In this document: one piece after another, positions 63,282 to 64,000 of the stretch | Layout of the letters: every line of letters begins with the position of its first letter | Numbering within the stretch: the first letter of the stretch is position 1 | Source: Euglena gracilis | Taxonomy: Eukaryota; Euglenida; Euglenophyceae; Euglenales | NCBI GenBank assembly: GCA_039621445.1 | Contig: CP154957.1 | Coordinates: 10,968,409 to 11,032,408 of the forward strand | Direction of reading: 5' to 3' | Length of the DNA stretch: 64,000 bases | Translations under genes and position numbers: made by a program | The notes under the pieces: generated by a model | Seen by the model: only the letters and a program-made list of their open reading frames with translations | Databases searched by the model: none | What the model was told of the DNA's origin: nothing

Positions 63282-64000
63282 AACACAAGTCGCACAAACA
63301 TGTCACAACTGCCCAACACCCTGCTCGTATTGTTTATCCCATTTTTTTTTGACATAAAAATGAAGAATTTCCACCAATTTTTTTTTCCTTTAAAGAAAAG
63401 AAAGAAAACGCAGACACACCCCAGCGTAAAATGAGCCAGGTAATGACCCACTCCATCCCTGGAATTGTTTCCAAACAGCTTCATAGTCTCCTATCAATCT
63501 TTAATCCACTTCCACCTACCAGCAAATGATAGTGACTGGCCAGTGGGCTGTGGTCATCAAGCGCTGCTCCGCTTCAAACCCAGGGATACCACCTCCGATG
63601 CCCCCAGCACCACACCCACTGTCGGCTACTTTGACAACTGCACGTCCCGCTCCGCGTAGAGCTCCGTTGCCAGACGTCCCGCTCCGTGGAGAGCTCCGTC
63701 GCCAGACGTCGTCAAGACACTCCCAAATGTGACTCCAGTGACCCCCTCTCTGGCTGTCCCCGGCAGCCCGGGCACTGGTGGTTGAGGCTGATATTTTTCC
63801 GACCCCCCCCCTTTTCGTGTCCAACAGTTACCAACATATGGCAAACCCTAGCTGTCCACAAGCATCACATCCAGTGAACAGGAATGAACGCCTGAACCGC
63901 ATATCAATGGAGACCTGAAGATGATTGACATGAAAAATAAATAAGAAAGAAAGGGAACACACGGGAGACGGCTGTTCTGTACGATCCGATGATCCCCCAT

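Larger units (their letters stand above)
55643..64000. repeat. Large direct duplication, copy 2 (runs off the window)
   Basis: Repeats 43273-51038 with very high identity, including the 55-bp minisatellite (about 57977-58475) and all candidate ORFs. It carries 637 bp (58957-59593) absent from copy 1. Confidence 0.95.

Overview
This window is from a nuclear genome of a eukaryotic microbe. It has no bacterial gene organisation. Coding sequence occurs as short GC-rich exons (50-200 bp) separated by 0.3-2 kb introns full of poly(C)/poly(G) runs, microsatellites and fold-back elements. All genes I can support lie on the + strand. Splice sites are mostly GT-AG, but several junctions read best as GC-AG. 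I cannot name the species. The geometry of the inserted elements (CAG...CTG ends, 8-bp duplications, one of them inside a coding exon) resembles the nonconventional introns described in euglenids and their relatives, so a euglenozoan or another intron-gaining protist is my leading but unproven guess.

Layout. (1) About 0.8-20.04 kb: gene A, 3' part only. It has a long run of small phase 1-1 exons encoding a Ser/Thr/Pro-rich repeat with a recurring QRTTT core. C-terminal exons follow, with repeated L-x-D-x-x-G-x-P-type motifs and a TAG stop at 20039-20041. One of its introns holds a 1.7 kb CA-type microsatellite. (2) 20.1-23.2 kb: mobile-element territory, with two hAT-like fold-back elements. 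One of these carries a small two-exon BED/CGGBP1-like zinc-finger gene. (3) About 23.6-39.56 kb: gene B, a two-domain AAA+ ATPase of the CDC48/PEX1/SPATA5 type. About 16 exons can be read through to a TGA stop at 39562-39564. A 368-bp hAT-like element sits inside its C-terminal coding exon, and its removal restores the frame exactly. (4) About 40.4-41.7 kb: gene C, N-terminal exons of a phytanoyl-CoA dioxygenase (PhyH)-like protein, with a repeated fold-back element in and after it. (5) 43.27-64 kb: a large direct duplication. At least 7.8 kb of copy 1 and 8.4 kb of copy 2 start at a (CCCT)n tract and are nearly identical. They are separated by about 4.6 kb of single-copy sequence that holds a fragment resembling an endonuclease/exonuclease/phosphatase domain. 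Coding content in the duplication is uncertain and partly degenerate.

The genes show no shared pathway. The main biological interest is the mobile-element and intron structure: at least four CAG/CTG-ended elements with 8-bp target duplications, one of which may act as an intron.
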